A stretch of 64,000 bases of DNA, taken from assembly GCF_000376785.1 (NCBI RefSeq), contig NZ_AQXX01000112.1, forward strand, positions 1-64,000, written 5' to 3'. The notes beneath the pieces are model-generated. The model had not been told where the DNA came from. It did not search any database and worked only from the letters and a program-made list of their open reading frames with translations. Below, in pieces: positions 26,430 through 36,352 of this stretch; position 1 is the first letter of the stretch, and the number at the start of each line of letters is the position of its first letter. Made by a program: the position numbers and the translations under genes. The stretch comes from Hahella ganghwensis DSM 17046. GTDB taxonomy: Bacteria > Pseudomonadota > Gammaproteobacteria > Pseudomonadales > Oleiphilaceae.

Positions 26430-27008
26430 ATGGACCCAGAAATATATAAAATGACTATGGAAGTCCTTTCAGATGCAGTCAAAATATTGGGGCCTGCCAT
26501 CATAACTGCTGTCGTAGGCTACAAAGCAGGAATACGACAGATGGAGCTAAAGATTGATGAAATTAACAAAGGCAATGAATTCAAAGCTAGGGATAGGATC
26601 TTTGAATTCCATAAGGAAAAACTTGCTACATGTGACAAATCAATAGGCTCATTAAATTCTGCATTACTTGAATATGCAGGTATGTCGCTAGCAGTTAAAG
26701 GCGATGAATTGAGCCTATCGAGCTTTGTCGGTAGGCATTTAACTCTTCATATTCAAGGCTTACCGTTTCAGCTAGAACACATCAATTGTGAGTTGTTAGC
26801 CTATAAAGATAGGTTACCAAAGGAATGTGAAAAGATGAAAGGGTACATGCAGAAATGCGTAGAGCTGAAAACTCCTTTATCGTCTGATGAAATTCAAGAA
26901 ACTATTATGGAGCTCATAGAGATATACAGCTTTGCAAGCCATTGCATTCGAATGATGATTGAATTTGAAGCCCTAGAAATCTTTAGTCCTTACACAAGAA
27001 ATGCATAA
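26430..27008 (+). CDS. Small single-pass membrane protein, unknown
   Basis: 192 residues from the ATG at 26430, chosen because GGAG lies 6 nt upstream. One membrane segment (KILGPAIITAVVGYKAG, about residues 15-31) is followed by a coiled-coil-like part (RQMELKIDEINKGNEFKARD) and a long helical cytoplasmic or periplasmic domain with several Cys. No family is recognised. It is AT-rich with accessory-type codon use. The membrane anchor plus helical domain beside a toxin-antitoxin locus is compatible with a defence or abortive-infection role, but there is no direct evidence. Confidence 0.65.
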   Translation: MDPEIYKMTMEVLSDAVKILGPAIITAVVGYKAGIRQMELKIDEINKGNEFKARDRIFEFHKEKLATCDKSIGSLNSALLEYAGMSLAVKGDELSLSSFVGRHLTLHIQGLPFQLEHINCELLAYKDRLPKECEKMKGYMQKCVELKTPLSSDEIQETIMELIEIYSFASHCIRMMIEFEALEIFSPYTRNA

Positions 27009-27022
27009 CATCTATTTGCCAA

Positions 27023-27050
27023 AGAAGCCGGTGGAATGTCACCGGCTTCT
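27023..27050. terminator. Perfect 11-bp hairpin between convergent genes
   Basis: Arms AGAAGCCGGTG / CACCGGCTTCT with a 6-nt loop lie between the island gene and the leftward usp gene. The T runs are short on both sides. It marks the right border of the accessory island. Confidence 0.7.
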
Positions 27051-27077
27051 GAACACTACCTCTTTGTGGAACTCGAA

Positions 27078-27929
27078 CTACCTCAACAGCAACAGCGATA
27101 TATCACTGGCACTCACCATTTTGGAGGTGTTGCTGCCGACGAAGAACTGGCGGATTCTGGAGTGTCCATAGGCGCCCATCACCATCAAATCGATTTCATG
27201 CTCTTTTTGATAGTTGTGGAGAGATTGCTGGACATCCCCTTCAATCAAGGCCTGGGTGACATCAAATCCGGCAACGGACAGTTTCTGGTTGGCATTTGCC
27301 AGTTGTTGACGGTGTTCCGACGTATCCTGACCGACCATGACCAGATGGCAGGGTAGATCCTTCAGCAGTGGACTGATGGAAATCTTCGCGAGGGCTTTTT
27401 CAGCGGTTTCACTGGCATCATAGGCAAAGAGGAATCGTGCCGGGCGCACGAAATTTTGTACGGTGACCAGAATTGGCCGGTGCACGGCTCTGACCACACT
27501 CTCCAGATGCGAGCCCAGGGTGTGGGCAGTAACATCGTGACCTTCACCCAGACGGCCCATGACATAAAGACGGGTATCCTCTTCCTGCTCCAGCAGAGTT
27601 TCAACCAGACTGCCGTGGCGTTGCTGTTTACTGATATTGACAGCACCGTCTTCCCGGGCACGGTGTTCAGCCTGCTCCAGCATGTGTTTGCCGTGTTCCA
27701 GCGCCAGTCGGCCGCGTTGTTCATCCAGAGCGGTCAGCTCTTCCAGCAGGTGTTCTCTGCTTCCCAGGCCGATACTTCCAGACAGCTCTCCTGATGGGGG
27801 AAATTCACCTCTGTCCAGTACATGCAGTAGCTTCAACGGTGCTTCCAGTTGCTGGCTTGCCCATGCGGCAGCGTCGCAGACGGCGGTAGCAATGGCGGAG
27901 CCATCGATACAGGCGACAATATTCGTCAT
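27078..27929 (-). CDS. Tandem universal stress protein (UspA family)
   Basis: 283 residues made of two Usp domains (about 1-145 and 155-283). The first begins NIVACIDGSAIATAV; the second has FLFAYDASETAEKAL and ends LMVMGAYGHSRIRQFFVGS, with the ATP-binding G-x2-G-x9-G/S pattern in the second domain. It lies 18 nt after the SulP gene and is surely co-transcribed with it. SulP-Usp pairs are common and suggest coupling of anion uptake to energy or stress state. Confidence 0.9.
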   Translation of the reverse strand: MTNIVACIDGSAIATAVCDAAAWASQQLEAPLKLLHVLDRGEFPPSGELSGSIGLGSREHLLEELTALDEQRGRLALEHGKHMLEQAEHRAREDGAVNISKQQRHGSLVETLLEQEEDTRLYVMGRLGEGHDVTAHTLGSHLESVVRAVHRPILVTVQNFVRPARFLFAYDASETAEKALAKISISPLLKDLPCHLVMVGQDTSEHRQQLANANQKLSVAGFDVTQALIEGDVQQSLHNYQKEHEIDLMVMGAYGHSRIRQFFVGSNTSKMVSASDISLLLLR

Positions 27930-27947
27930 TGTTATTCTCCCTCTGTG

Positions 27948-29435
27948 CTAATGCCCGGCCATCATTTTTTCGACTTCTTCGGGTTTATCATGGACTCCGA
28001 AACGATCGACGATTGTCTTGCTGGCCTCATTCATGCCGATCACCTTCACAACTGTACCTTCACGGCGGAATTTGATCACCACCTTATCCAGTGCAGTGAC
28101 GGCAGTCACATCCCAGAAGTGGGCTTCGGTGAGGTCGATAGTGACATGTTCCAGCACTTCCTTGAAATCAAATGCGTCAACAAATTGATCTGCGGAGGCA
28201 AAAAATACCTGGCCAATAACCCGATAGGTTCTCTGGCCTTCCATGGTGGATTCATTTTTGACCAGCATATAGCGGCCGATTTTATTGGCAAAAAACATGG
28301 CGGCCAGGAGTACGCCGACCAAGACACCCAATGCCAGATTATGGGTACCCACGACAACAGCAACGGTGGCAACCATGACAATGTTGGTGGATAACGGGTT
28401 TTTCTTCAGATCACGGATGGAATCCCAGGAGAAAGTACCAATCGAGACCATGATCATGACCGCAACCAAAGCGGCCATGGGAATCTGTTTGATCCAGTGA
28501 TCCAGAAACACCACCATAATCAACAGAAACAAACCGGCGACAAAGGTGGAGAGCCGACCACGCCCCCCTGATTTTACGTTGATAACCGACTGACCAATCA
28601 TGGCACAGCCAGCCATACCACCCATAAGACCGGCACCGATATTGGCAATTCCCTGTCCCTTACATTCGCGGTTTTTATCGCTTTGGGTGTCCGTCAGATC
28701 GTCCACGATGGTAGCGGTCATCATGGATTCCAGTAGACCGACAACTGCCAGCCCCACAGCATAGGGGAAAATGATGGCAAGTGTTTCAAGCGTCAGAGGC
28801 ACGTCCGGCCAAAGAAAAATGGGCAGTGTGTCGGGCAGTTCGCCCATATCGCCGACCGTCCTGATGTCCAGTCCGAGATACATGGCCACAGCCGTCATGG
28901 AGATAATGCAAATCAGCGGAGAAGGAATAACTTTGCCGATTTTGGGGATCAACGGGAACAGGTAGATGATGCCCAGGCCGGTTGCTGTCATGGCATACAC
29001 ATGCCAGGTGACGTTAGTCAGCTCCGGTAGCTGTGCCATGAAAATCAGGATTGCCAGAGCATTGACGAATCCTGTTACTACCGATCGGGAAACGAATCTC
29101 ATCAGACTGCCAAGCCTGAGGAAGCCTGCCGCGATCTGCAGTACTCCGGTGAGGAGCGTCGCTGCCAGCAGGTATTCCAGGCCGTGTTCTTTTACCAGGG
29201 TTACCATTAGCAGGGCCATCGCGCCTGTGGCGGCAGAAATCATGCCGGGACGTCCACCCGTGAATGCGACAATGACCGCAATGCAGAACGATGCATATAA
29301 CCCGACTTTCGGGTCCACACCGGCGATGATAGAGAACGCAATGGCTTCGGGAATCAGGGCCAGAGCGACGACAGTGCCGGCCAGTAAGTCCCCACGCATA
29401 TTGGAGAACCATTCTTTCTTAATTGTTTCAAGCAT
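27948..29435 (-). CDS. SulP-family anion transporter with STAS domain
   Basis: 495 residues. Membrane core of about 10-12 helices with [20 protein letters not shown] (SulP signature) near the start, [20 protein letters not shown] in the middle, and a C-terminal STAS domain from about residue 400 ([20 protein letters not shown]). The substrate could be sulfate or bicarbonate; sequence alone does not say. The ribosome-binding site before the ATG is weak. The gene is first in an operon with usp. Confidence 0.88.
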   Translation of the reverse strand: MLETIKKEWFSNMRGDLLAGTVVALALIPEAIAFSIIAGVDPKVGLYASFCIAVIVAFTGGRPGMISAATGAMALLMVTLVKEHGLEYLLAATLLTGVLQIAAGFLRLGSLMRFVSRSVVTGFVNALAILIFMAQLPELTNVTWHVYAMTATGLGIIYLFPLIPKIGKVIPSPLICIISMTAVAMYLGLDIRTVGDMGELPDTLPIFLWPDVPLTLETLAIIFPYAVGLAVVGLLESMMTATIVDDLTDTQSDKNRECKGQGIANIGAGLMGGMAGCAMIGQSVINVKSGGRGRLSTFVAGLFLLIMVVFLDHWIKQIPMAALVAVMIMVSIGTFSWDSIRDLKKNPLSTNIVMVATVAVVVGTHNLALGVLVGVLLAAMFFANKIGRYMLVKNESTMEGQRTYRVIGQVFFASADQFVDAFDFKEVLEHVTIDLTEAHFWDVTAVTALDKVVIKFRREGTVVKVIGMNEASKTIVDRFGVHDKPEEVEKMMAGH

Positions 29436-29740
29436 AAAGGATTAATACCCTGGCTATGTGTATGTCAGCTACTTTTGGCCGGGAGGCGGCGCGTCACGTG
29501 GTATCTGATTAGATACCGAGCGCCCTGATTGGGCTTTTCCCGGGAATGATTAATCGCAGGACGTCCGTGTAGAGGTGTGTCTTAATAGTAGACAATTGGG
29601 CTGGATGTGCATCTCAGGTGCAGCGTTGTTGTTGATTTTTCCAGGCTACGCAAATCAAGCGGGGGCGTATTATATGTTTTTCGAGCCGATTTTTCTAATC
29701 TGCGGTGAGTAAATCCGGTTATTTACAGGGACTGCTCCAG
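29436..29740. other. Intergenic region upstream of sulP
   Basis: No gene seen. It contains a palindrome GGTATCT-GATT-AGATACC at 29500-29517, about 65 nt upstream of sulP, which is a candidate operator. The right part is the 3' flank of the VanZ-like gene. Confidence 0.45.
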
Positions 29741-30166
29741 TTATTGATTGGGCTGGGTCGGAGTCGGTGAGGGATTGGCAGTGCTTTTTTCTATTTTGAG
29801 AAGATTGTGGCTGACAAACATGCCTATCATGATGCCGATAGCATCGGCCAACAAGTCTGCCAGGCTGAAACTCCGAAATGGCAGGAACCACTGATGAATT
29901 TCCACGGCAAGGCCATAGCTCAACAAACCAACCACCAGTGTCGTGAGGTGGAGTTGGCGATGGGTAACCCGCAGAAGTACGAAAAGCCCGGCGAAAGCAC
30001 AGAGATGAACAAGTTTGTCATTCAGCGTCGCCACTGGCGTATACTTTGCCGGAACAATGGCAGACAGATAACCCACAGCCAGCAACGCGTAGACCATAAC
30101 GGAAGACAGGCGGGAGCGGCTGAGTAAGCTCAACGTTTGCTTGATGGCGTCAGAAAGGCGTTGCAT
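29741..30166 (-). CDS. VanZ-like membrane protein
   Basis: 141 residues with four predicted membrane helices. LNDKLVHLCAFAGLFVLLR and EIHQWFLPFRSFSLADLLAD match VanZ-like proteins (conserved DK..H and E..Q....R..D.D). The C-terminus is a Pro/Thr/Gln-rich tail. The VanZ group is linked to glycopeptide or lipoglycan phenotypes in some species; the role here is unknown. Confidence 0.8.
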   Translation of the reverse strand: MQRLSDAIKQTLSLLSRSRLSSVMVYALLAVGYLSAIVPAKYTPVATLNDKLVHLCAFAGLFVLLRVTHRQLHLTTLVVGLLSYGLAVEIHQWFLPFRSFSLADLLADAIGIMIGMFVSHNLLKIEKSTANPSPTPTQPNQ

Positions 30167-30261
30167 CGTCTATGCTGCAATTATCAGTCAGTGGGTTACT
30201 AGTGTGAACAGACCCTATGAGAAGTTGGTCATGGCGTATAAGAAGGTAGCACGGTTCTCAG

Positions 30262-31110
30262 GTGAAGTTATATCTATTTACGAATGAAATGAGTTTGAGG
30301 GTGCTGCGGGAGTGCAGATTCCCTATGGTCGCAATGAATGATCTCAGGGATCCATTTCTCGATCCCACAATTGACACTCATCTTCCGGAACAGGTTCCGA
30401 TTTCTGAAGCTGAGTTTCAAAATGAACTCAAGCGTCAGTACCAGAGTCTGGCGGAGGATATTCGCAGCATTGTCAGCTTTGAGTATTTTGCTGAGGAAGC
30501 TGGGCAGAAGCGCAGACAGATAGAGGAAGCCATGCAGGACAGGCGCCAGGTTATGCCACAGTACGTCAGTATGGAGATGCAAAAGAAACTGGCCGTCAGC
30601 AGCTTATACGAGCATATTCAAAGTCCTGAATTATGGTGGAGTGAAGGGGGGCGTCATGGTGGGATCGCCTTAGAATTCGATGTGGACGCCGCTCAGTTCA
30701 AAGCCACGACCTATGATAAGCATCCACAATCTTTCTCGCCGGTCACCTATTCAGCAGAACGCCCGTTGGAGATTCCTGAGGAAGTGGGGAAGCCCCAGTC
30801 ACCACAAAGGTTCCGCCCTTTGTTTCAGAAATCCCCGGTGTTCAGTCAGGAGGGAGAATGGCGCCTGGTCAGGCCGATGGCAGCGTCACAAAAAAACAGT
30901 CAGGATGCTCTTGGTCATTCGATCGGGCTATTTCATTTTCCGCATGCTTCCCTGACAGGAATCGTATTCGGTTGTTTTACCAATAAAGAGGATATCGAAC
31001 ATATCTCCTCGGCGGTGAACTTGGATATGCGCTATCGTCATGTCAAACTATGGCGTTTGGTAAAGGACCCGGTGCGTTATCTCTTTCATCGTATTCCCTG
31101 GGAGGCGTAG
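30262..31110 (+). CDS. DUF2971-like protein
   Basis: 282 residues. Features in order: MKLYLFTNEMSLRVLREC near the start, a helical insertion, SPELWWSEGGRHGGIALEFD (the family's W..Y...H.G..iEFd element), SFSPVTYSAERP, then SQEGEWRLVRP and LTGIVFGCFTNKEDIEHI. These match DUF2971. No catalytic role is established for the family. It is divergent from the VanZ-like gene. Confidence 0.65.
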   Translation: MKLYLFTNEMSLRVLRECRFPMVAMNDLRDPFLDPTIDTHLPEQVPISEAEFQNELKRQYQSLAEDIRSIVSFEYFAEEAGQKRRQIEEAMQDRRQVMPQYVSMEMQKKLAVSSLYEHIQSPELWWSEGGRHGGIALEFDVDAAQFKATTYDKHPQSFSPVTYSAERPLEIPEEVGKPQSPQRFRPLFQKSPVFSQEGEWRLVRPMAASQKNSQDALGHSIGLFHFPHASLTGIVFGCFTNKEDIEHISSAVNLDMRYRHVKLWRLVKDPVRYLFHRIPWEA

Positions 31111-31175
31111 CGCCGATCTCTGTCCTTTCCTGAACCTTCTTTGTATTTTCAGAATCAATTTCCAAAGGAAGATGT

Positions 31176-31931
31176 ATGAAGCCTTTTATGACAGGCATAG
31201 AGGACGTAATCGATGGTTTCAAACTTATCCGTGAGCCCAAGCTGCGGTTGTTTGTCATCATTCCCCTGATCATCAACACCCTGGTCTTTTTCGGCTTTAT
31301 TGCCCTTTTGGGCCATTACTTTTCAGGTTGGGTTGATGGACTGGTCAGTTGGTTGCCCGACTGGGAGTGGCTGGCAGTGCTGCGTTGGCTGCTATGGATT
31401 GTATTTGCGTTCCTGGTCATATTGTTGGTGGCCTATGCCTTTGTGTTTGTGGCCACTCTGATTGGAGCACCGTTTTATGGCTTACTGGCGGAACAGGTTG
31501 AGCGCCGGTTAACCGGTCAGCAGGTAAGCGAGGAAACCCCTTGGGGAGAGGTGATCAAGTCTATTCCCCGTAGTGTAGGGCGTGAAATTGCCAAGCTGCT
31601 CTATTACCTGCCAAGGGCATTAGGTCTGTTCATTCTGGGGTTTATTCCGCCCGTGAACGCTGTTGTCCCGTTTCTGTGGGCAATATTTTCAAGTTGGACT
31701 ATGGCATTGGAATTTTTGGATTACCCGGCGGATACCCATGGTAAATCAATCGCAGAGCTGAAAGATTTCATGCGTAAGAACCGTGCGAGAACGCTTGGAT
31801 TTGGCGTGATTTCATGGGGGTGTACACTGGTGCCCATATTGAATCTGGTGTCCATGCAGGCTAGTGTTGCTGGTGGTGTTAAATTCTGGTTGCAGGCTGA
31901 GGGAAAATTGAAAGAAGGTCCGATCACCTGA
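31176..31931 (+). CDS. cysZ: Sulfate transporter CysZ
   Basis: 251 residues with the CysZ pattern: GIEDVIDGFKLIREPKLRLF at the N-terminus, four main membrane segments, FVATLIGAPFYGLLAEQVE and a conserved C-terminal LGFGVISWGCTLVPILNLV. CysZ is a sulfate-specific channel feeding cysteine synthesis. AAAGGA precedes the ATG. No other cys genes are nearby. Confidence 0.9.
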   Translation: MKPFMTGIEDVIDGFKLIREPKLRLFVIIPLIINTLVFFGFIALLGHYFSGWVDGLVSWLPDWEWLAVLRWLLWIVFAFLVILLVAYAFVFVATLIGAPFYGLLAEQVERRLTGQQVSEETPWGEVIKSIPRSVGREIAKLLYYLPRALGLFILGFIPPVNAVVPFLWAIFSSWTMALEFLDYPADTHGKSIAELKDFMRKNRARTLGFGVISWGCTLVPILNLVSMQASVAGGVKFWLQAEGKLKEGPIT

Positions 31932-32088
31932 TCAGGCCCCTCTTTTAGCAGCTTCTCCGGCAAAGGGCGTAAGCGGTTGATTTCGTGCAATTCTGTATGA
32001 ATCAGTCTAGCCTTAAACTAACGTGATTATTTTGGTGTCTGCGTGATTTCCAAAGTCTGTTGATTAATCGGCTGGGTGTAGTTGAGGC

Positions 32089-32964
32089 ATGTCAGTAAAA
32101 GTATTAGTGGTGGACGACGCCAGTTTTGTTCGGGATATGGTGAAACGCTCCATGCGAACCTATTTTCCCGATGCCAAAGTGGAAGAGGCCATCAATGGTC
32201 GCAAGGCTCAGTTCATGATGAGCAAGAATCACTACGACCTGATTCTTTGTGACTGGGAAATGCCCGAAATGTCCGGGCTGGAGTTGCTGCAATGGGCACG
32301 CAAAAACGAGGCAACCCAGAAAACTCCCTTTGTCATGGTGACCAGCAGGGGGGATCGTGGCCACGTGGTGGAGGCTGTTCAGGAAGGGGTGTCTGACTAT
32401 CTCTCCAAGCCCTTCAGCCCTGAAATGCTAGCCCAGAAAGTCGTCAAGCAAATTGGCAAGAAGCTGAAGCAGGCGCGTGCCCCTAAAGCTGCCTCTTCCA
32501 CGCTAGGTGGTGATTCTGCCAGTGTTCTGACGGGAGCATCGGATAAAGCCAAGGAAAAACCAGCGCCCAAGGTCACTGAGACTTCATTGGGTAATAGTGC
32601 TGCTCTTCTGACTGGTGGCACGGCAAAGCCGGCTCAGGAAAAGGCCGTCACTCCCGGTAAAAAGGCGCTGGCTCAGATACGTTTTGCTGATTTCAATCTT
32701 CCCTGTGTCATTAAATCGATTACCCTTAATGAGGTGAAAGTTGTCGCCAGGCGGGGGGAGAGATTCCCGATGATTCTCGATCCGGCGGTCGTGGATATCG
32801 AGTTAAGTGAGGGCGGGACTATTGAGCGGATTAATGGGTACGTCCACATGTTGCAGGCTGTCGAGAAAAGAGTGGATACTGACTTTATCAGCTTGGTGAT
32901 TCGTTTTGTCGATGAAGACCCTGACAAAATGGCGACCTTGTCGAAATTCATCGCCAGCTTCTAA
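32089..32964 (+). CDS. Response regulator with C-terminal PilZ-like domain
   Basis: 291 residues. The receiver domain (1-125) has the acidic pair VDDAS, the phosphorylatable Asp in LILCDWEMPEMSG and the Lys in LSKPFSP. A linker (about 130-195) contains two imperfect copies of an element beginning TLGGDSASVLTG and SLGNSAALLTGG. The C-terminal 95 residues (FADFNLPCVIKSITLNEVKV ... DFISLVIRFVDED) resemble a degenerate PilZ-type barrel. No DNA-binding domain is present. It probably acts in motility or c-di-GMP output. No cognate kinase is adjacent. Confidence 0.78.
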   Translation: MSVKVLVVDDASFVRDMVKRSMRTYFPDAKVEEAINGRKAQFMMSKNHYDLILCDWEMPEMSGLELLQWARKNEATQKTPFVMVTSRGDRGHVVEAVQEGVSDYLSKPFSPEMLAQKVVKQIGKKLKQARAPKAASSTLGGDSASVLTGASDKAKEKPAPKVTETSLGNSAALLTGGTAKPAQEKAVTPGKKALAQIRFADFNLPCVIKSITLNEVKVVARRGERFPMILDPAVVDIELSEGGTIERINGYVHMLQAVEKRVDTDFISLVIRFVDEDPDKMATLSKFIASF

Positions 32965-33004
32965 AGGCTGGCGCTGTATTCTTTAAAAACTCTTGCGCTA
33001 CAGA

Positions 33005-34330
33005 TTACTCTATGGTGGCAGGAGTTTCCGAAAGGCCTGACTGAATGACCCGTTTTATCGGGAAGTGGCAGATAAAGAGACTGCCTTTGCCGATCCTGCT
33101 TTGGATTTCCAGCTCACCTTCATGATTGATCAGAACATGCTTCACGATGGCCAAACCCAACCCTGTGCCACCCGTTTCTGATGCCCGGGACGGATCTGCC
33201 CGATAGAAACGCTCAGTGAGGCGGGGTATATGTTCGGGATCGATCCCAACCCCGGTATCCTGTACTGAAAAATGTGCACCTTTTTCATCGTCGTACCACC
33301 TTACCGTTATTTCGCCCTTGGCTGGCGTGTATTTCACGGCGTTCAGCAAAATATTGGAAAAAGCGCTCTGTAACTGAGTCGTGTTGCCCTTGAGCTGGGC
33401 GTTGGACTCAATTGCGAGGTTGATCTGATGCTGTTTCTCTGTATTAAGAGTGCGGGCATCGTGGCAAATGGTATTTAGGATGTGTTGGATATCCACATCC
33501 TTCTGCACAAAGTTCTGACCATCATTCTCGATTTTGGATAACAGCAGCAGGTCGTTGACCAGTGCCTCCATTCGCTGGGACTGCTGTTCCATCTGTCTAA
33601 GCGGGCGGCGCCAGCGCTCGGGCAGGGATTCAGCATTGTCTATGAGTGTCTCCAGATAGCCGGTAATGACTGTCAGCGGTGTGCGTAGTTCATGAGACAC
33701 ATTCGATACAAAATCCCGTCGCATCTGTTCCAGCCGATACAATCGGGTGACATCCTGCACCATGATAAGCCGGTCATCTTCACCAAAAAGCGTAATTTGT
33801 ACCTGAAGTTTGATATTGGGGTTGTTGGGGGCATTGATCAGGAGTGGTTCCTGATATTTTTTTGAGCTGAAGTAACGTTTGAAAACCGGGGTGCGGATCA
33901 GGTTGTAGATCAGTTGTCCGCGGTCTGTCGGATGTTTGAATCCCAACATGCGGTCGGCTGCCTGATTCCACCAGTCCATTGCCCCCATGCTGTCGGTCAT
34001 GACGACGGCATCGCGAAGGGCATTCGTGGATTCCTGGATGCGATTGATCATGGCTTGAAGGCGATCTCTCGAACGGTAGTGATCCTTTTGCAGGCGATGA
34101 ATACCGTCAAAAATATCACCCCAGAGCCCGGCACTTTCCGGAGCGGCGGAGATCTCGCTTTGATATAGCCAGGCGTATAGGCGGAGCGCCTGGTAGAGCG
34201 TCCAGCAGACGTATACTCCCAACACGAATACCAGTGTCCAGGCAACTTCACCAATGACCAGCCCCAGTACAAAGGTAAAGGCAAGACACACTAACACCAG
34301 TCGGAGGTAGTGACTTGCTTTTCTATTCAT
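33005..34330 (-). CDS. phoR: Phosphate regulon sensor kinase PhoR
   Basis: 441 residues. Two N-terminal membrane helices, a short cytoplasmic region and a PAS domain (about 105-200) precede the histidine kinase core. NVSHELRTPLTVITGYLETL holds the phospho-acceptor His; the ATPase has N-box and VQDTGVGIDPEHIPRLTERF, then GTGLGLAIVKHVL. It phosphorylates PhoB under phosphate limitation, with input from Pst/PhoU. It follows phoB by 64 nt. Confidence 0.95.
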   Translation of the reverse strand: MNRKASHYLRLVLVCLAFTFVLGLVIGEVAWTLVFVLGVYVCWTLYQALRLYAWLYQSEISAAPESAGLWGDIFDGIHRLQKDHYRSRDRLQAMINRIQESTNALRDAVVMTDSMGAMDWWNQAADRMLGFKHPTDRGQLIYNLIRTPVFKRYFSSKKYQEPLLINAPNNPNIKLQVQITLFGEDDRLIMVQDVTRLYRLEQMRRDFVSNVSHELRTPLTVITGYLETLIDNAESLPERWRRPLRQMEQQSQRMEALVNDLLLLSKIENDGQNFVQKDVDIQHILNTICHDARTLNTEKQHQINLAIESNAQLKGNTTQLQSAFSNILLNAVKYTPAKGEITVRWYDDEKGAHFSVQDTGVGIDPEHIPRLTERFYRADPSRASETGGTGLGLAIVKHVLINHEGELEIQSRIGKGSLFICHFPIKRVIQSGLSETPATIE

Positions 34331-34394
34331 ATAGATATTATTCGGTCGTCTTTACGCTCGTTGTTGCGGATAGTCTTCTGTAGAAATGGTCAGA

Positions 34395-35087
34395 CTATGG
34401 CGCCCTGGTGGAGAAGCGGTAACCCGTTCCCCGAACAGTCTGGACCAGATGGTCATGCGCTGGTTCCAAAGCCTTTCTCAGGCGCCGGATATGAACATCC
34501 ACTGTACGCTCTTCCACGTACACGTTACCACCCCATACCTGGTCCAGCAATTGGCCACGAGTATATACGCGTTCCTGGTGTGTCATAAAGAATTGAAGCA
34601 ACTTATATTCAGTCGGCCCCATGTTCAGAGCATCACCGTTGGCGGTGACCCGGTGGCAGACAGGATCCAGTCTCAGGCCGTCGACTTCTATAGGCGTTTC
34701 CATGCCCTGAATAGCGGTGCGGCGCAGAACGGCTTTAAGTCGAGCCACAAGTTCTCGGGGAGAAAACGGCTTGGTGATATAGTCATCAGCGCCAACTTCC
34801 AGCCCCTGGATTTTGTTATCCTCTTCGGTTTTGGCGGTCAGCATGATCAGAGGGATTTCAGAGGTGCTCTGGTCTCGTTTCAGGCGTCGCGCGAATTCTA
34901 TGCCGCTGACACCTGGAAGCATCCAGTCCAGAAGAATCAGATCAGGTTTTTGATCCACGATCAGTGAATGGGCTTCTCGAGCATCTCCCGCTTCGAGATA
35001 GTCATAATCTGCCATTTCGAGTGCGACGGCGATCATTTCCCGGATCGCAGGCTCATCATCCACTATGAGTACTTGTTTGCTGGCCAT
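34395..35087 (-). CDS. phoB: Phosphate regulon response regulator PhoB
   Basis: 230 residues. Receiver domain with VDDEPAI, the phospho-Asp in [13 protein letters not shown] and KPFSPRE. The C-terminal winged helix carries [17 protein letters not shown] and VRGTGYRFS. It activates the pst operon and other Pho genes by binding Pho boxes. It is preceded by its own Pho box and followed by phoR. Confidence 0.97.
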   Translation of the reverse strand: MASKQVLIVDDEPAIREMIAVALEMADYDYLEAGDAREAHSLIVDQKPDLILLDWMLPGVSGIEFARRLKRDQSTSEIPLIMLTAKTEEDNKIQGLEVGADDYITKPFSPRELVARLKAVLRRTAIQGMETPIEVDGLRLDPVCHRVTANGDALNMGPTEYKLLQFFMTHQERVYTRGQLLDQVWGGNVYVEERTVDVHIRRLRKALEPAHDHLVQTVRGTGYRFSTRAP

Positions 35088-35147
35088 GCAAGAACACCTA
35101 TTAAATACCGTCAGAAATCTGTTGCCGGATCATTACAACGGTGATTT

Positions 35148-35165
35148 GTTACAAGTATATGACAG
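35148..35165 (-). promoter_or_regulatory. Pho box upstream of phoB
   Basis: On the minus strand: CTGTCAT-ATAC-TTGTAAC, a 7-4-7 PhoB site with a perfect first repeat and two changes in the second. It lies 61 nt before the phoB start, so phoB-phoR is autoregulated. The rest of 35088-35289 shows nothing else. Confidence 0.75.
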
Positions 35166-35289
35166 AGGCCGATAAATGTGTCTTATTTATGCTGCCGGGT
35201 TTGGCTGAGTTGGCTTCATCGCGCTGTAAAGCGTTCTATCCTTGGGCTTTTTCGATTGTGGAAAGTTAGCAAACTATTTTGGACGCTGG

Positions 35290-36246
35290 TCAGTTAAGAA
35301 ACTGGTAGTCCAGTGCCATGCCGATAAATACTGCCATGCCGGCCCAGTGATTATTCAGAAAAGCTTTGAAGCAATGATCACGGTTGCGGTAGCGAATCAG
35401 GTGTTGCTGGTAAATGAAAAGTACCGCCGCTGTCACCAATCCCAGTGCATAAAAGACACCGAGCTCAAGGTGCTGTCCGGCAATGGTCAGAATGCCCAGA
35501 GTCATGACCTGCAGAATGGCAATGATCATTTTATCTGCATCGCCGAACAGGATGGCGGTGGACTTGATTCCGATCTTCAGATCGTCATCCCTGTCCACCA
35601 TGGCGTACATGGTGTCGTAGGCTACTGTCCAAACGACGGTGGCAGTATAGAGAAGCCAGACCTCTTCCGGCAAAGTGTTTATTTCTGCTGCAAATGCCAT
35701 CGGGATGGACCAGGCAAAAGCCGCTCCAAGAAAGACTTGAGGCAAATGGGTATGCCTTTTCATAAAGGGATATATTGCTGCCAGTGCTGCGCCGCCGAAT
35801 GCCAGCAAAATGGTAAAGGTATTAGTCAGAAGTACCAGAATAAAGGACAGGCCCAACAAGCTTGCGAACAGGATCAACGCTTCTTTTGAGGATACCAACC
35901 CGGTGGCCAGAGGTCGGTGCTTTGTTCTTTTGACGTGTCCATCCAGACGTCGGTCAGCGAAGTCGTTAATGACACATCCGGCGGACCGCATAAGAAAGGC
36001 GCCCAAAGTGAATATGATCAAATTCTTGATTGTTGGGATGCCTTCTGCGGCAGCCCACAACGCCCAAAGCGTGGGCCATAGCACGAGATAGGTACCAATC
36101 GGGCGGTCTACCCGCATCAGGTGCAGGTAAATCTGCCACTTTGGTTTACTTGGTTGGTTATCCGGATGGGAGTTTCTCGGTTGAGAGCCCCTTGATTGAG
36201 AGCTATCCGGATTTTTCGCCATTTGGGGATTGGGTTTAGAAGCCAT
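35290..36246 (-). CDS. ubiA: 4-hydroxybenzoate polyprenyltransferase UbiA
   Basis: 318 residues. A hydrophilic N-terminal extension of about 35 residues precedes about eight membrane helices. It has the two Asp-rich motifs [18 protein letters not shown] and [17 protein letters not shown] that bind the prenyl diphosphate. It attaches the isoprenoid tail to 4-hydroxybenzoate in ubiquinone synthesis. It is adjacent to ubiC, which makes its substrate. Confidence 0.96.
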   Translation of the reverse strand: MASKPNPQMAKNPDSSQSRGSQPRNSHPDNQPSKPKWQIYLHLMRVDRPIGTYLVLWPTLWALWAAAEGIPTIKNLIIFTLGAFLMRSAGCVINDFADRRLDGHVKRTKHRPLATGLVSSKEALILFASLLGLSFILVLLTNTFTILLAFGGAALAAIYPFMKRHTHLPQVFLGAAFAWSIPMAFAAEINTLPEEVWLLYTATVVWTVAYDTMYAMVDRDDDLKIGIKSTAILFGDADKMIIAILQVMTLGILTIAGQHLELGVFYALGLVTAAVLFIYQQHLIRYRNRDHCFKAFLNNHWAGMAVFIGMALDYQFLN

Positions 36247-36352
36247 AGGTTCTGAATGAAAAAGTAGAGTAATTCTCGTAGTTTAAGCGTCTTCGGCTTA
36301 ATTTTCTAAGGTTTCCCGTTTCTTTGGAAGTGGAAAACCGTGATTGGGCGAA

